From contig NC_079891.1 in assembly GCF_024868665.1 (NCBI RefSeq), forward strand, positions 11,837,910 to 11,901,909: a DNA stretch of 64,000 nt. Reading direction: 5' to 3'. How positions within the stretch are numbered: position 1 is the first letter of the stretch; every line of letters begins with the position of its first letter. Made by a program: the position numbers and the translations under genes. The notes under the pieces were generated by a model. The model did not search any database and had not been told where the DNA came from. It worked only from the letters and a program-made list of their open reading frames with translations. This document shows positions 1 to 8,677 of the stretch, piece after piece. The DNA is from Triplophysa rosa (lineage: Eukaryota > Chordata > Actinopteri > Cypriniformes > Nemacheilidae).

Positions 1-681
1 AACAGTGTCTTGACTTGTTCCTTACCAAAAGAAAGAGGCCTTCAGGATCTGCCAGATTTTCAGCGAAAATTACTCTTGTTCTGTCAGCCACATGGAAATA
101 TCGAGAGACAGGGTCCTTAAAAACATCTTTCTCTCTTATGGACACGCCGTGCAATTATCTCTGCGTCTGCTTCAGCCAAGATCTACCAGTCATATTGAGT
201 GGGAGTGTCAGGATGTGGGCGGTGTGCCACCGTAAGGTCAGAGAGCCCGTCTTGAAGCCAGATATCTCTATAGCTGTTGCGTGTGCTTTTCAGCATGGCT
301 AGAACAAGAGATTCCTGACCATCTGCCTTAGCGAGAGATACATTGGTTTCCTGCTAAGGTGCCAAAATCTGTCATTCCGACAAAGACTCGCAGCAGCTGC
401 TGCAGGAACTTGGCATTTATTATCTCATAGAACAGACCTAATATATTCTCAGATAAAGTAAAGGAATGTATGTATTTTTATCTATTCACAGGGACGTCTA
501 ATTGAACAATTCCCATTGTCATACATTTTGGAGATATTTTAAGGTAAATATGTATGAACACCATTCAGCCATTATCAGATGAACATCATGGAGAGACTTT
601 CATGATGCAAACGTGATTCCAAGTATAATGCTGTATGAAGCTCATCTAAAATAACATCACTCAGTGCTTTATTAAACAACA
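1..681. other. Spacer, no recognised gene
   Basis: No family is recognised here. A 95-codon open frame runs on the + strand at 15-302, but its translation matches nothing I know and shows no domain motif. The second half is AT-rich and free of obvious repeats. Confidence 0.5.
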
Positions 682-1087
682 GGGCCCAGTTGCATAAACT
701 TAGCTGCTTAGTTAAGACCTTGTCTTAACAACTAGTCTCACTCACTAGCAGTTAGTTAGGACTAATTAGTCTTTCTTTTCATATTTCAGTTAGAGGGGTG
801 TCCAAAGTCAGTCCTGGAGGGCCGGTGTCCTGCAAAGTTTAGCTTCAACCCTAATCAAACAGTTAATAAAGGTCTCACAAAGCAGACTAGACACTTCCAA
901 ACAGGTGTGTTGAGCCAAGTTGGAGCTAAACTCTGCAGGACAGTGGCACTCCAGGACCGACATTGGACACCCCTGAGTTAGCCCAATCTACCTTTTTGTG
1001 TAGCTGATATAAAGAAGTTATGACCAGTCTTGAAGAAAAAACAATAGGTGACTAACTTCTAGTCTAAGCAGTTTATGCAACCGGCCC
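682..1087. mobile_element. Non-autonomous DNA transposon with terminal inverted repeats
   Basis: The left end GGGCCCAGTTGCATAAACTT and the reverse complement of the right end, GGGCCGGTTGCATAAACTG, form imperfect terminal inverted repeats of about 20-25 bp. The element is about 406 bp and has no coding capacity. A second small element (795-975) sits inside it. I could not define a clean target duplication, so the superfamily is left open. Confidence 0.6.
795..975. mobile_element. hAT-like MITE nested in the 682-1087 element
   Basis: About 57 bp at each end are inverted copies of each other. The left begins GGGGTGTCCAAAGTC and the right, reverse-complemented, begins CAGGGGTGTCCAATGTC. The right end therefore carries the CAGGGG hAT-type terminus, while the left has lost or changed its first bases. 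AGTTAG occurs on both sides and is probably the remnant of an 8-bp duplication. There is no coding content. Confidence 0.6.
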
Positions 1088-1157
1088 ATTCATGTTTTCC
1101 ATTTTTTGTATCTTCTATTTGTATCTATAGACAAAAGACAACTCATAGATGTGAAAA

Positions 1158-1190
1158 TAGGAAGGAAGGAAGGAGGAAGGAAGGAAGATT
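1158..1190. repeat. (GGAA)n simple repeat at the DIRS truncation point
   Basis: A short purine-rich GGAA/GGAAG run ends where homology to the other DIRS copies begins (about 1192). Confidence 0.8.
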
Positions 1191-1191
1191 G

Positions 1192-1365
1192 AGATTACCA
1201 CCGGGCCCGATCCCAGCCACTCCATCGCTGGGTCGGATAGGGATGGTTCCTGCCCCGTCCTACCATCAGCTGGTCCCCCCTGGGGGGCCAGCGCCCACTT
1301 CCTCACAAAAAGTGTTTCCTCTCTCTCTGGGTTTTCACAACCGTTCCCACCCTCTGGTCGGCTAA
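1192..1365 (+). pseudogene. DIRS gag, C-terminal tail only (copy 1)
   Basis: The reading frame ending at the TAA at 1363-1365 matches the proline/serine-rich C-terminal tail of gag seen on the opposite strand in copies 2 and 3 (a shared P-x-PATPS-like stretch, then VFPLSLG-like residues). The rest of gag is missing because the element is truncated. The stop lies 5 nt before the pol start at 1371, so gag and pol are tightly packed. The assignment rests on comparison with the other two copies in this window. Confidence 0.6.
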
Positions 1366-1370
1366 CCGCA

Positions 1371-3434
1371 ATGTCGAGTATAGACACCAGCCTTCAGCAC
1401 TCTCAGACAGACAGTGCGTTGAGCCGGACAGTCGCCAGGCAGGAAAAACAGCAGAGCCGATCTCCTCCCCGGGGGTCCTCCCCCGTCAAGGAATCCGTAC
1501 TGCTAGCCATCGAACCACCCTCCGCGGGGGCGATGAAGCAGATCAAACCTCTAGTCCTCCTGTCTCGGTTTCTGGGAGCTTGGTCTCAGCTTCCCAGACT
1601 GTCAGGCTGGCTGAGGAAGACGATCCGTCTCGGCTACGCGATTCAGTTCGCTACACGTCCGCCTAAGTTCCGGGGCGTCCTTTTTACCTCAGTCAGAGGC
1701 AGGGATGTCCCCGTACTTCGGGCGGAGGTCGCCTCCCTTCTGGTGAAGGGAGCGATCGAGCCCGTCCCACCGGCCGAGATGTCCAGCGGGTTCTACAGCC
1801 TGTACTTCATTGTCCCCAAGAAAGGCGGGGGGTTGCGCCCTATCTTGGATCTGCATGTTCTGAACAGACACCTACACAAGCTGCCTTTCAGAATGGTCAC
1901 ACAGAAGCGCATCCTGACGTCCGTCAGGCGTCAGGACTGGTTCATGGCAATCGACCTGAAGGACGCATACTTTCATGTCTCGATCCTCCCTCGACACCGG
2001 CCGTTCCTACGGTTCGCGTTCGAGGGACGGGCATATCAGTACAGGGTCCTCCCCTTCGGTCTGTCCCTGTCTCCACGAGTCTTAACGAAGGTCGTGGAGG
2101 CCGCCCTCCTTCCCCTCAGGGAAGAAGGTGTGCAGGTACTGAACTATCTCGACGACTGGCTCATCTCGGCTCACTCGCGAGATTTGTTGTGTACACACAG
2201 GGACCTGGTGCTCCAGCACCTACATCGGCTGGGGCTACAGGTCAACTGGGAAAAGAGCAAGCTCTCCCCCGTGCAGAGCATCTCCTTTCTCGGTATGGAA
2301 CTCAACTACGTCTCCATGACAGCGCGACTGACTACAGAGCGTGCCTGGTCAGTGTTACACTGCCTGAAGCACTTCAGGCAGCCAGCGGTCTCCCTGAAAC
2401 AATTTCAGAGGCTCCTGGGGCACATGGCATCCTCGGCGGGGGTGGTCCCCCTCGGGTTGATGCACATGCGACCGCTCCAACACTGGCTACAGAGTCGAAT
2501 TCCTTGGAGAGCGTGGCACACCGGCAGCAGGCGTATGGTCATCACGCCTTTCTGCCAGCGCACCCTGACCCCTTGGTCGTCTATGGCCTTCCTACGGGAG
2601 GGGGTCACCCTAGGGCAGGTATCAAGACACGTCGTTGTAACGACGGATGCCTCCCTTCAGGGCTGGGGTGCTGTGTGCAACGGGCACGCAGTGTCGGGGC
2701 GGTGGACGGGCCCCCGCCTGCGTTGGCATATCAACTGCCTAGAGTTGTGGGCTATGCTACTTGCACTGAAGAGGTTCCAACCCTTTGTGCAGGGCAGGCA
2801 CGTGCTGGTCCGGTCGGACAGCACAGCTGCCGTGGCGTATATCAACCACCAGGGTGGCGTTCGTTCACGTCAGCTAACACGACTCGCCCGACGCCTCCTC
2901 CTTTCGAGTCAGCAGGTCATCAGCTCCCTGCGAGCCGTACACATCCCGGGCGACCTGAACCAGACAGCAGACCGGCTCTCTCGTCAGTGGTCACCTCGCG
3001 GAGAGTGGCGACTCAACCCTAACGCGGTTCAGCTCATATGGGAGCAGTTCGGCCAGGCGCAGGTGGACCTGTTTGCCTCCCAGGACTCCACCCATTGTCC
3101 GCTTTGGTACTCCCTATCCGACGGTCCCCTCGGTACGGATGCCCTTGCGCACAGCTGGCCACGGGACAAGAGGAAGTACGTCTTCCCCCCAGAGAGCCTC
3201 ATTGCACAGACCCTGTGCAAGGTCAGGGAAGAGGAGCATCAAGTGCTACTAGTTGTGCCCTATTGGCCCAACCGGACTTGGTTCTCAGAGCTGGTGCGCC
3301 TGACAACAACTCCCCCCTGGCCGATTCCCCTGAGGAAGGACCTCCTTTCTCAGGGGAAGGGCACGTTTTGGCATCCCAGGCCAGACCTCTGGAACCTCCA
3401 TGTCTGGCCCCTGGACGGGACAAGGAGATCCTGA
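1371..3434 (+). CDS. DIRS pol: reverse transcriptase, RNase H, methyltransferase-like domain
   Basis: This 687-residue open frame copies element RNA into DNA. The RT domain spans roughly residues 100-320. It has DLKDAY at 195-200 (first catalytic Asp), LPFGLSLSP at about 228-236, and YLDD at 259-262. RNase H follows at about 420-540 with its four acidic positions visible: TTDAS (~426), CLELW (~459), RSDS (~483) and TADRLSR (~534). From about 560 to the end lies the region that in DIRS elements resembles a Dam-like N6-adenine methyltransferase (VDLFAS, VVPYWPNRTW). I cannot see a clear catalytic DPPY/NPPY motif. The start is the first Met, 5 nt after the gag stop. The last about 400 nt overlap the recombinase frame. 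No stop or frameshift interrupts it. Confidence 0.92.
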   Translation: MSSIDTSLQHSQTDSALSRTVARQEKQQSRSPPRGSSPVKESVLLAIEPPSAGAMKQIKPLVLLSRFLGAWSQLPRLSGWLRKTIRLGYAIQFATRPPKFRGVLFTSVRGRDVPVLRAEVASLLVKGAIEPVPPAEMSSGFYSLYFIVPKKGGGLRPILDLHVLNRHLHKLPFRMVTQKRILTSVRRQDWFMAIDLKDAYFHVSILPRHRPFLRFAFEGRAYQYRVLPFGLSLSPRVLTKVVEAALLPLREEGVQVLNYLDDWLISAHSRDLLCTHRDLVLQHLHRLGLQVNWEKSKLSPVQSISFLGMELNYVSMTARLTTERAWSVLHCLKHFRQPAVSLKQFQRLLGHMASSAGVVPLGLMHMRPLQHWLQSRIPWRAWHTGSRRMVITPFCQRTLTPWSSMAFLREGVTLGQVSRHVVVTTDASLQGWGAVCNGHAVSGRWTGPRLRWHINCLELWAMLLALKRFQPFVQGRHVLVRSDSTAAVAYINHQGGVRSRQLTRLARRLLLSSQQVISSLRAVHIPGDLNQTADRLSRQWSPRGEWRLNPNAVQLIWEQFGQAQVDLFASQDSTHCPLWYSLSDGPLGTDALAHSWPRDKRKYVFPPESLIAQTLCKVREEEHQVLLVVPYWPNRTWFSELVRLTTTPPWPIPLRKDLLSQGKGTFWHPRPDLWNLHVWPLDGTRRS

Positions 3435-4432
3435 GCGACCTACCACCGGCGGTGGTAGAGACCCTCACACAGGCTAGGGCCCCGGCCACTAGGAGACTGT
3501 ATGCCTTCAAGTGGCGCATCTTCTCGTCCTGGTGCTCTTCTCACGGAGAAGACCCACAGAGATGCTCGATCAGGTACTTACTGTCCTTTCTCCGGGAGAG
3601 ACTTGAGAAGAACCTCTCCCCTTCCACACTTAAGGTGTATGTTGCCGCTATAGCTGCACATCACGATCCAGTTGCTGGTAAGTCTCTAGGACAGCACGAC
3701 CTGGTCACCAGGTTCCTGAGTGGCGCTAGACGGTTGAATCCGCCTCGCCCGTGCCCCGTACCCTCTTGGGACCTCAAAGTGGTCCTGGAGGGCCTCCAGA
3801 GGCCCCCCTTCGAGCCACTAGGAGAGGCCGATCTTTCTCGCCTGTCGATAAAGACGGCCCTCCTGGTAATGCTCGCCTCCTTCAAGAGGGTAGGGGACCT
3901 ACAAGCATTCTCTGTGTCCTCGGGTTGCCTAGAATTCAGGCCTGGAGACTCTCACGTTATCCTGAGACCACGGCCCGGCTACGTGCCCAAAGTTCCCACC
4001 ACTCCCTTCCGGGACCAGGTGGTGAACTTGCAGGCGCTCCCCACCGGTGAGGAAGACCCAACCCCATTCGTGTTGTGTCCAGTACGCGCACTGCGCTTCT
4101 ACTTGGACCGCACGCAGAGCTTCAGAAGCTCTGAGCAGCTCTTTGTCTGTTTTGGAGGTCAGCAGAAGGGGAGAGCTGTCTCCAAACAGAGACTGGCGCA
4201 CTGGATCGTGGATGCCATATCCTTGGCATACAGGTCGAAAGATCGCCCCTGCCCCTTAGGAGTTAAGGCGCATTCCACTCGGGGTGTCGCCTCCTCGTGG
4301 GCACTGGCTCAGGGCGCCTCTTTGGCAGACATCTGCAGAGCTGCGGGTTGGGCTACACCCAATACCTTCACGAGGTTCTACAACCTCCGCGTTGAACCGG
4401 TGTCAGCCCGCGTCCTGCAGTGCAACAGGTAG
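3038..4432 (+). CDS. DIRS tyrosine recombinase (overlaps pol)
   Basis: The frame is 464 codons from its first Met and lies in a different frame from pol. Homology to tyrosine recombinases begins near residue 135. The SAM-like core-binding region follows (TRRLYAFKWRIFSSWC at about 151-166). The catalytic domain shows the R-HxxR-Y set: Arg284 in SFKRVGDLQAF, His412 and Arg415 in AHSTRGVASS, and Tyr448 in TFTRFYNL. All are intact. In DIRS elements this enzyme replaces the DDE integrase and inserts a circular DNA intermediate without duplicating the target. The first about 130 codons overlap pol, so the true start may lie further downstream or be reached by frameshift or internal initiation. Confidence 0.92.
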   Translation: MGAVRPGAGGPVCLPGLHPLSALVLPIRRSPRYGCPCAQLATGQEEVRLPPREPHCTDPVQGQGRGASSATSCALLAQPDLVLRAGAPDNNSPLADSPEEGPPFSGEGHVLASQARPLEPPCLAPGRDKEILSDLPPAVVETLTQARAPATRRLYAFKWRIFSSWCSSHGEDPQRCSIRYLLSFLRERLEKNLSPSTLKVYVAAIAAHHDPVAGKSLGQHDLVTRFLSGARRLNPPRPCPVPSWDLKVVLEGLQRPPFEPLGEADLSRLSIKTALLVMLASFKRVGDLQAFSVSSGCLEFRPGDSHVILRPRPGYVPKVPTTPFRDQVVNLQALPTGEEDPTPFVLCPVRALRFYLDRTQSFRSSEQLFVCFGGQQKGRAVSKQRLAHWIVDAISLAYRSKDRPCPLGVKAHSTRGVASSWALAQGASLADICRAAGWATPNTFTRFYNLRVEPVSARVLQCNR

Positions 4433-5142
4433 GACCGGCAACCGTTTGGGCATACGCCTGCGGAAGCCCTTCCCCCTCCGGGGGGAGCAGTGGCGACCCC
4501 ACCTCAATTCTTTCCCCTCGGGTAAAGAATAGGCATTCCATCCATCACTAAGCACCCTTCCAGGGGACAGGCTGGGCAGAGCAGCCCTGCCCCCTTAGGC
4601 CGGGGTACAGTTGAGTTATCTCCCAGATGGCTCTAACCGGACCTAGTGCTCCAGACGTGGTAACCCCCCTCCATGGGCTGTTCCGTCTGATGTATCCTCA
4701 TGAATGGTTCCCACCTTGGCAACCCATGACCTCCCCAGGTGGACTCCCACCTTGCGGTTAACTCCTGCAGTCCGCACATTCTTCCCATGAGTTCTCCCCT
4801 GATGGTGAGACCATGTGGTGTCTCCACTAATTCCTCCCTACGGTAGGTAGTGGCCTCTGCAGCGTTTTTCCCCCAGGGGGGAATAATGCTTACCCAGTGG
4901 CCCGTACGGTGCCTGGCGGCTTCTCGCCATTTAGAGAACTAGGCCTCCGCCCGTGACGGCCGGTGATAGGGGCTTCCCAACTTTGTGTAAAGCTCTGGGT
5001 CCCCTTTCCTCTCCACTGGAGGATCATAATTTCGCGTAGCGTGTTCGTCTGACTCGCCCAGGCCAGTCAACGTCGCTCCGCAGAGATTGTGACGCGGCTC
5101 AGTGCTGTGGCGTTTTCTATAGGAACCCCATTCTGTCGGTTC
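4433..5142 (+). other. DIRS copy 1 3' untranslated region
   Basis: GC-richer sequence between the recombinase stop and the internal complementary region. Parts recur in inverted orientation in copies 2 and 3 (for example the stretch around GGTTCCCACCTTGG). I see no gene here. Confidence 0.6.
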
Positions 5143-5231
5143 GACACAACGTCCAGAGACCGACAGAAAGGGAACGTTTTGGTTACGGATATAACCTCGG
5201 TTCCCTGATGGAGGGAACGAGACGTTGTGTC
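5143..5231. repeat. DIRS internal complementary region (ICR), copy 1
   Basis: The left part (GAGACCGACAGAAAGGGAAC) is complementary to the outer left terminus seen in copy 2. The right part (GGTTACGGATATAACCTCGG and following) is complementary to the element's own right terminus at 5430-5486. A region that joins the complements of both ends is the DIRS hallmark and is thought to template circle completion. Confidence 0.85.
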
Positions 5232-5284
5232 CCTCATGCCACAACACTGGCCGCCCACCCCAGCGGTCGGGGGAGGATGCTTTA

Positions 5285-5486
5285 GGCTCCTCAGACCAAC
5301 AGGTGAATGAATGAGCACGCCGGCTTCCCTCTTATACCCTGCAAATTTCATTCGCCAATTTTCCTTGGCTTTTTCTAAATTCTCAGAAGATGATAGGTTC
5401 TCAAGACAAACCCCATTCTGTCGGTTCGACACAACGTCTCGTTCCCTCCATCAGGGAACCGAGGTTACGTCCGTAACCAAGACGTT
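5285..5486. repeat. DIRS right terminal inverted repeat, copy 1
   Basis: Read on the - strand this runs from the terminal AACGTCTTGGTTACGGACG inward through GGAACGAGACGTTGTGTCG and ATTTCATTCGCC-type sequence to GGAGCC. The same order occurs at 10571-10795 and 47859-48085. Confidence 0.88.
5331..5340 (-). promoter_or_regulatory. TATA-like box in DIRS right terminal repeat
   Basis: The - strand reads AGGGTATAAG, matching the GGGTATAAAA box of the other copies' terminal repeats. It points into the element, antisense to its genes. Confidence 0.5.
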
Positions 5487-5509
5487 ATCCTTGGAATGCA
5501 CTCCTACAT

Positions 5510-5580
5510 AAGTCACTTTAGAAAAAGCGTCTGCTAAATGAATAAATGTAAATATAAATATACATAAATAAATTTTTATA
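5510..5580 (+). repeat. SINE/LINE-like 3' tail fragment
   Basis: AAAGCGTCTGCTAAATGAAT followed by ATAAATGTAAATATAAATA is the conserved 3' tail shared by several fish short interspersed repeats. No body of the element is visible upstream because the DIRS end adjoins it. Confidence 0.45.
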
Positions 5581-5584
5581 AATT

Positions 5585-5961
5585 TTATTACACGGCTCAT
5601 TTGAATGTTTGATTCTGATTGGCCAGTCGCGACATTCCAAGGGTTGTTGTTTTCAAATAACAACCGCTCAAAACTGATAACACCCTGTAACCTGGATGCT
5701 GCAAATCATTTTGAGAGGGGCAGTTTAATGTTACACAAAATTAAATATGTATTTTAATCACATATATGACATTATATTTACAAATGATTAAACCAATTAG
5801 CCTGTTTGTGATGTTTGAACGTCGTTTCTTACTTTAAAACCGAAACTAACCGGCTTTTCCTCGCTGAAGGTCTGCATTCGGTAAAAATGAGCTAATAAAA
5901 TATTTCAAATTCACATTTTATGTCCAGTTTTTTTCTCATGTAGCAAGTGGCCGTGTAATAA
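5585..5961. mobile_element. MITE with 12-bp perfect terminal inverted repeats
   Basis: TTATTACACGGC at 5585-5596 is exactly inverted as GCCGTGTAATAA at 5950-5961. The 377-bp interior is AT-rich and non-coding. It abuts a strong hairpin (5964-6104), and both may belong to one larger repeat family. Confidence 0.55.
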
Positions 5962-5963
5962 GT

Positions 5964-6104
5964 GGGATAATGTACAAGCAGCCGGCTGTTGCCGTGAAAT
6001 AAGCCCCTTCAGTGTGATACAACACCCTCCGCTTCGTGTCGGGTCCTGATCACACTGTCGGGGCTTATTTCTGTGATAACAACCGGCTGCCTGTACATTA
6101 TCCC
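5964..6104. repeat. Hairpin-forming inverted repeat
   Basis: The left arm starts GGGATAATGTACAAGCAGCC. The right arm, reverse-complemented, starts GGGATAATGTACAGGCAGCC. Pairing continues through GAAATAAGCCCC and CAGTGTGAT to give arms of about 55-60 bp around a short loop. Confidence 0.8.
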
Positions 6105-6457
6105 TTACTTGTTTACTCTCAAGATGATCATTACTACCCCTAAAACTATCTCTGCTTATATAATCCATATCGTCGCTGTCGGGTGGAATCCTCGTATCTC
6201 CAAAACCATTATTTTTCAGGAAGTTAAAAAAACTGCATATTTTTTGAGTTATTAAACATTGTATCGTCAAAGTTGGTATTATACCTTATATTGCTATAAT
6301 ATAATGTTGTGTACCAACATTAACACAACATTTCCCCAAAACCATGTTTAATCGGAGATACAAGGTTTATAACTTGGGAGCAGGGAGATACGAGATTACG
6401 CTGTCATTGATAAGAATGGTACGGACACAGACGTCGCTGCTGCCAGCAGTGTTCATC
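6105..6457. other. Spacer, nothing recognised
   Basis: AT-rich, with no coding signal or repeat structure that I can name. Confidence 0.5.
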
Positions 6458-6838
6458 AAAGTCTGCGGTCGCATTGAGCCTTTTGACAAGAGACGAGGCT
6501 TTAAGAGCTAATGAAAGCTAATGATTGTGGTTACATACATCTTCCTAAACTCAATTTTAAACGTTAGAGCTATGAGTGATGCAATACCAAAATAAAACAT
6601 TAAACAGGCTGTCTAATATAGGCGGAAATTAATCTGCACGCAAATAAAGTCGGCGGTCGTGTTGAGCCTCTTGACAAGAGAAAAGGCTTCAATTGTTAAC
6701 CAAAGCTAACGACTGTGGTCATATACATCTTCCTAAACTCTATTTTAAAGGTTTAAGAACAATAAGTGATGTAATACAAAAAACGATGAGCTGACTAGGC
6801 TGTCTAATAGGCGGAAATTAGCCGAATCTGCTCGCAAA
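6458..6838. repeat. Diverged tandem duplication, about 188-bp unit
   Basis: The unit beginning AAAGTCTGCGGTCG at 6458 recurs at 6646 as AAAGTCGGCGGTCG. Both then carry TTGACAAGAG, an AGCTAA/GCTAAC stretch, ACATCTTCCTAAACTC, AGTGATG and AGGCTGTCTAATA in the same order. The two copies differ by many substitutions and small indels. Confidence 0.8.
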
Positions 6839-8669
6839 CTTACCTTCGTGGCTCACGGACATCCTTCTGCACCAAAGCATTACAGCTATCGATTTTTAAC
6901 AAAACAGACCTACTCAAATATATCTAACCTAACTATTTTCACTCGTTATTGTCTAAAAAACTTTCAATCAGGAGACGTAATGCCGAAAAGCTCCCGCGGA
7001 GTGAAGAAGAGGTGGAGTTACGAGACTTCTCAGACAGTTTAAGTGTCCAATGGAGTTAAGAGATTTGCTCTCAAGCTATTTTCAACACTTTAGATTGGTT
7101 AATAATTTGTAAAAATAACAGACCCACATGGGGACTGACCAATAGCATCGATTTGTGAAAAAATATGAAATTGACCAAATTTGGACACAGGAGGTTTCCC
7201 TCCTCTTCCCTACTCGCCCGACAGTGACGATATGAAATAAATGTTGAACCAGAACAAAAATAAACATAAACAATTAAAATAAACAATCAGGACTCCTAAT
7301 TACTATATGGTGTCACTTATTTAATATGTCAAGCCATATAAACGTTTTATGTAAATTACTGCAGTGACTGTTTATAGATATACTTTTAGACAATCATTGC
7401 AGTAGTTTACTGTAAGACCTATAAGACCTACAGTATCTAGCTGGTTACCGTAAAAAGCCTGGTATGGTCTAACAGTGAAGACTTTCTATCTCTGGTAACA
7501 ATTCAATATATGCAGCTAACAATCAATTTAAATTCTGTAATTTAAATAAATTTCTAGATTTCTACATTTTTTAAATCTGTAATACATAGTTAACATGACA
7601 TGCATCAGGTTTTTAAATGTTTGTAAAAGGTAAATTATGTCAAAATGTACATGTTGAATGTATGAGTATTTGAGTATGATTGTTCATTCAAGTACTGAAC
7701 AATCTGTGGCATACATTATTTCAGAAACTCATTACATGCTTCTTGAGATCTGAAAGATGATTCATCATTAATTGGGGACACTAAACCCTGAATAGTCTGA
7801 TGCATAATACATACAGTAAATATGGTAATCATTCAGTACCATGGTGTACAGTATATCAAAGCTCCACAACAACCATGGTACCAACATAAAACCTTTTATG
7901 TATGGAATAGTAATTAAAAATCACGTCCTTTTCTACAAGCTTCTTTTCTGTTCACTACAACCAAAGTTAGAACGACACTGCAACTCCACTGTAGCTAGCA
8001 CGAAAAGCTGATTACACATTTTCAAGACAACAATGATGATGATTACTTTACAAGTGCTCCTTAGGAGACCAGTCCCACAGACTCGTGTGGCTAAGAGCAT
8101 GTTTCCTAGAAGCTCTTTCCAGGTGGGATTTGACAGGACCCCTCTGATTCTGTGGCTGGGGCGTATACTGAGATGACACGGCTGACTCTTCCTCTCCCTG
8201 TTCCCTGCAGGACTGGGACAGGCTCTTCATTGTGTGCCTTGTGGGATTTGACAAACACCTCTTTGAGACCCCTGGTCCCCCAGAGACAGCAGCACAGCAG
8301 ATAATATGTACATCTCAATTTGTTCTCTGCTAATAACATAGGCATCCTTTTAACTCCTGAGAAATGTGTTGATAACCGTTAGGGTTCAACAAAGTGCGGC
8401 CAGGCAGGGAGCAGTTAAGAGCAGGGTAGAGATACAGATGGGCTGAACTTGTTCATAGAGCCTTGATCTCTATGAAAGAGTCAAGATAAGGTCATTTCAT
8501 TTTATTAACAGCCAGCTGTTAGATGTTGCCATAAAACTGCTCATATATGTTATACGGCACTTCTTAAAATGTTACAGATTTCATTTAAACAGCTAACATT
8601 TCCTATTCAGTCAGCTTAATTGTCCAGCAGACTTTGAGATTAAATCAAATCATGTTTTTTCTCCTATGT
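6839..8669. other. Spacer, nothing recognised
   Basis: AT-rich, with short open frames on both strands that show no domain motif. A GC-richer patch at about 8050-8340 has a pyrimidine-CAG acceptor-like site near 8210, but no exon could be assigned. Confidence 0.45.
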
Positions 8670-8677
8670 CTGCTTAC

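Larger units (their letters stand above)
1192..5486 (+). mobile_element. DIRS-type retrotransposon, copy 1 (5'-truncated)
   Basis: This is a tyrosine-recombinase retrotransposon of the DIRS group. In order it holds the gag C-terminal tail, an open RT/RNase H pol frame, an overlapping open tyrosine recombinase frame, a 3' untranslated region, the internal complementary region and the right terminal repeat. The left terminal repeat and most of gag are absent, and homology to copies 2 and 3 starts at about 1192, next to a GGAA repeat. It is the best-preserved pol and recombinase of the three copies. Lacking gag and the left terminus, it cannot be autonomous, though its proteins could in principle act in trans. 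Confidence 0.93.

Noticed and set aside
2189..3022. 277-codon + frame overlapping pol
   Set aside because: It lies wholly inside pol in another frame. Its composition follows from pol's GC-rich third positions, and it is broken in the other DIRS copies.
1689..4201. Several 60-99-codon frames on the - strand opposite DIRS copy 1
   Set aside because: They are antisense shadows of the GC-rich pol and recombinase frames and show no domain of their own.
6848..7042. 64-codon frame at 6848-7042 as a small protein gene
   Set aside because: No motif, AT-rich context, and part of it overlaps the end of the tandem duplication.
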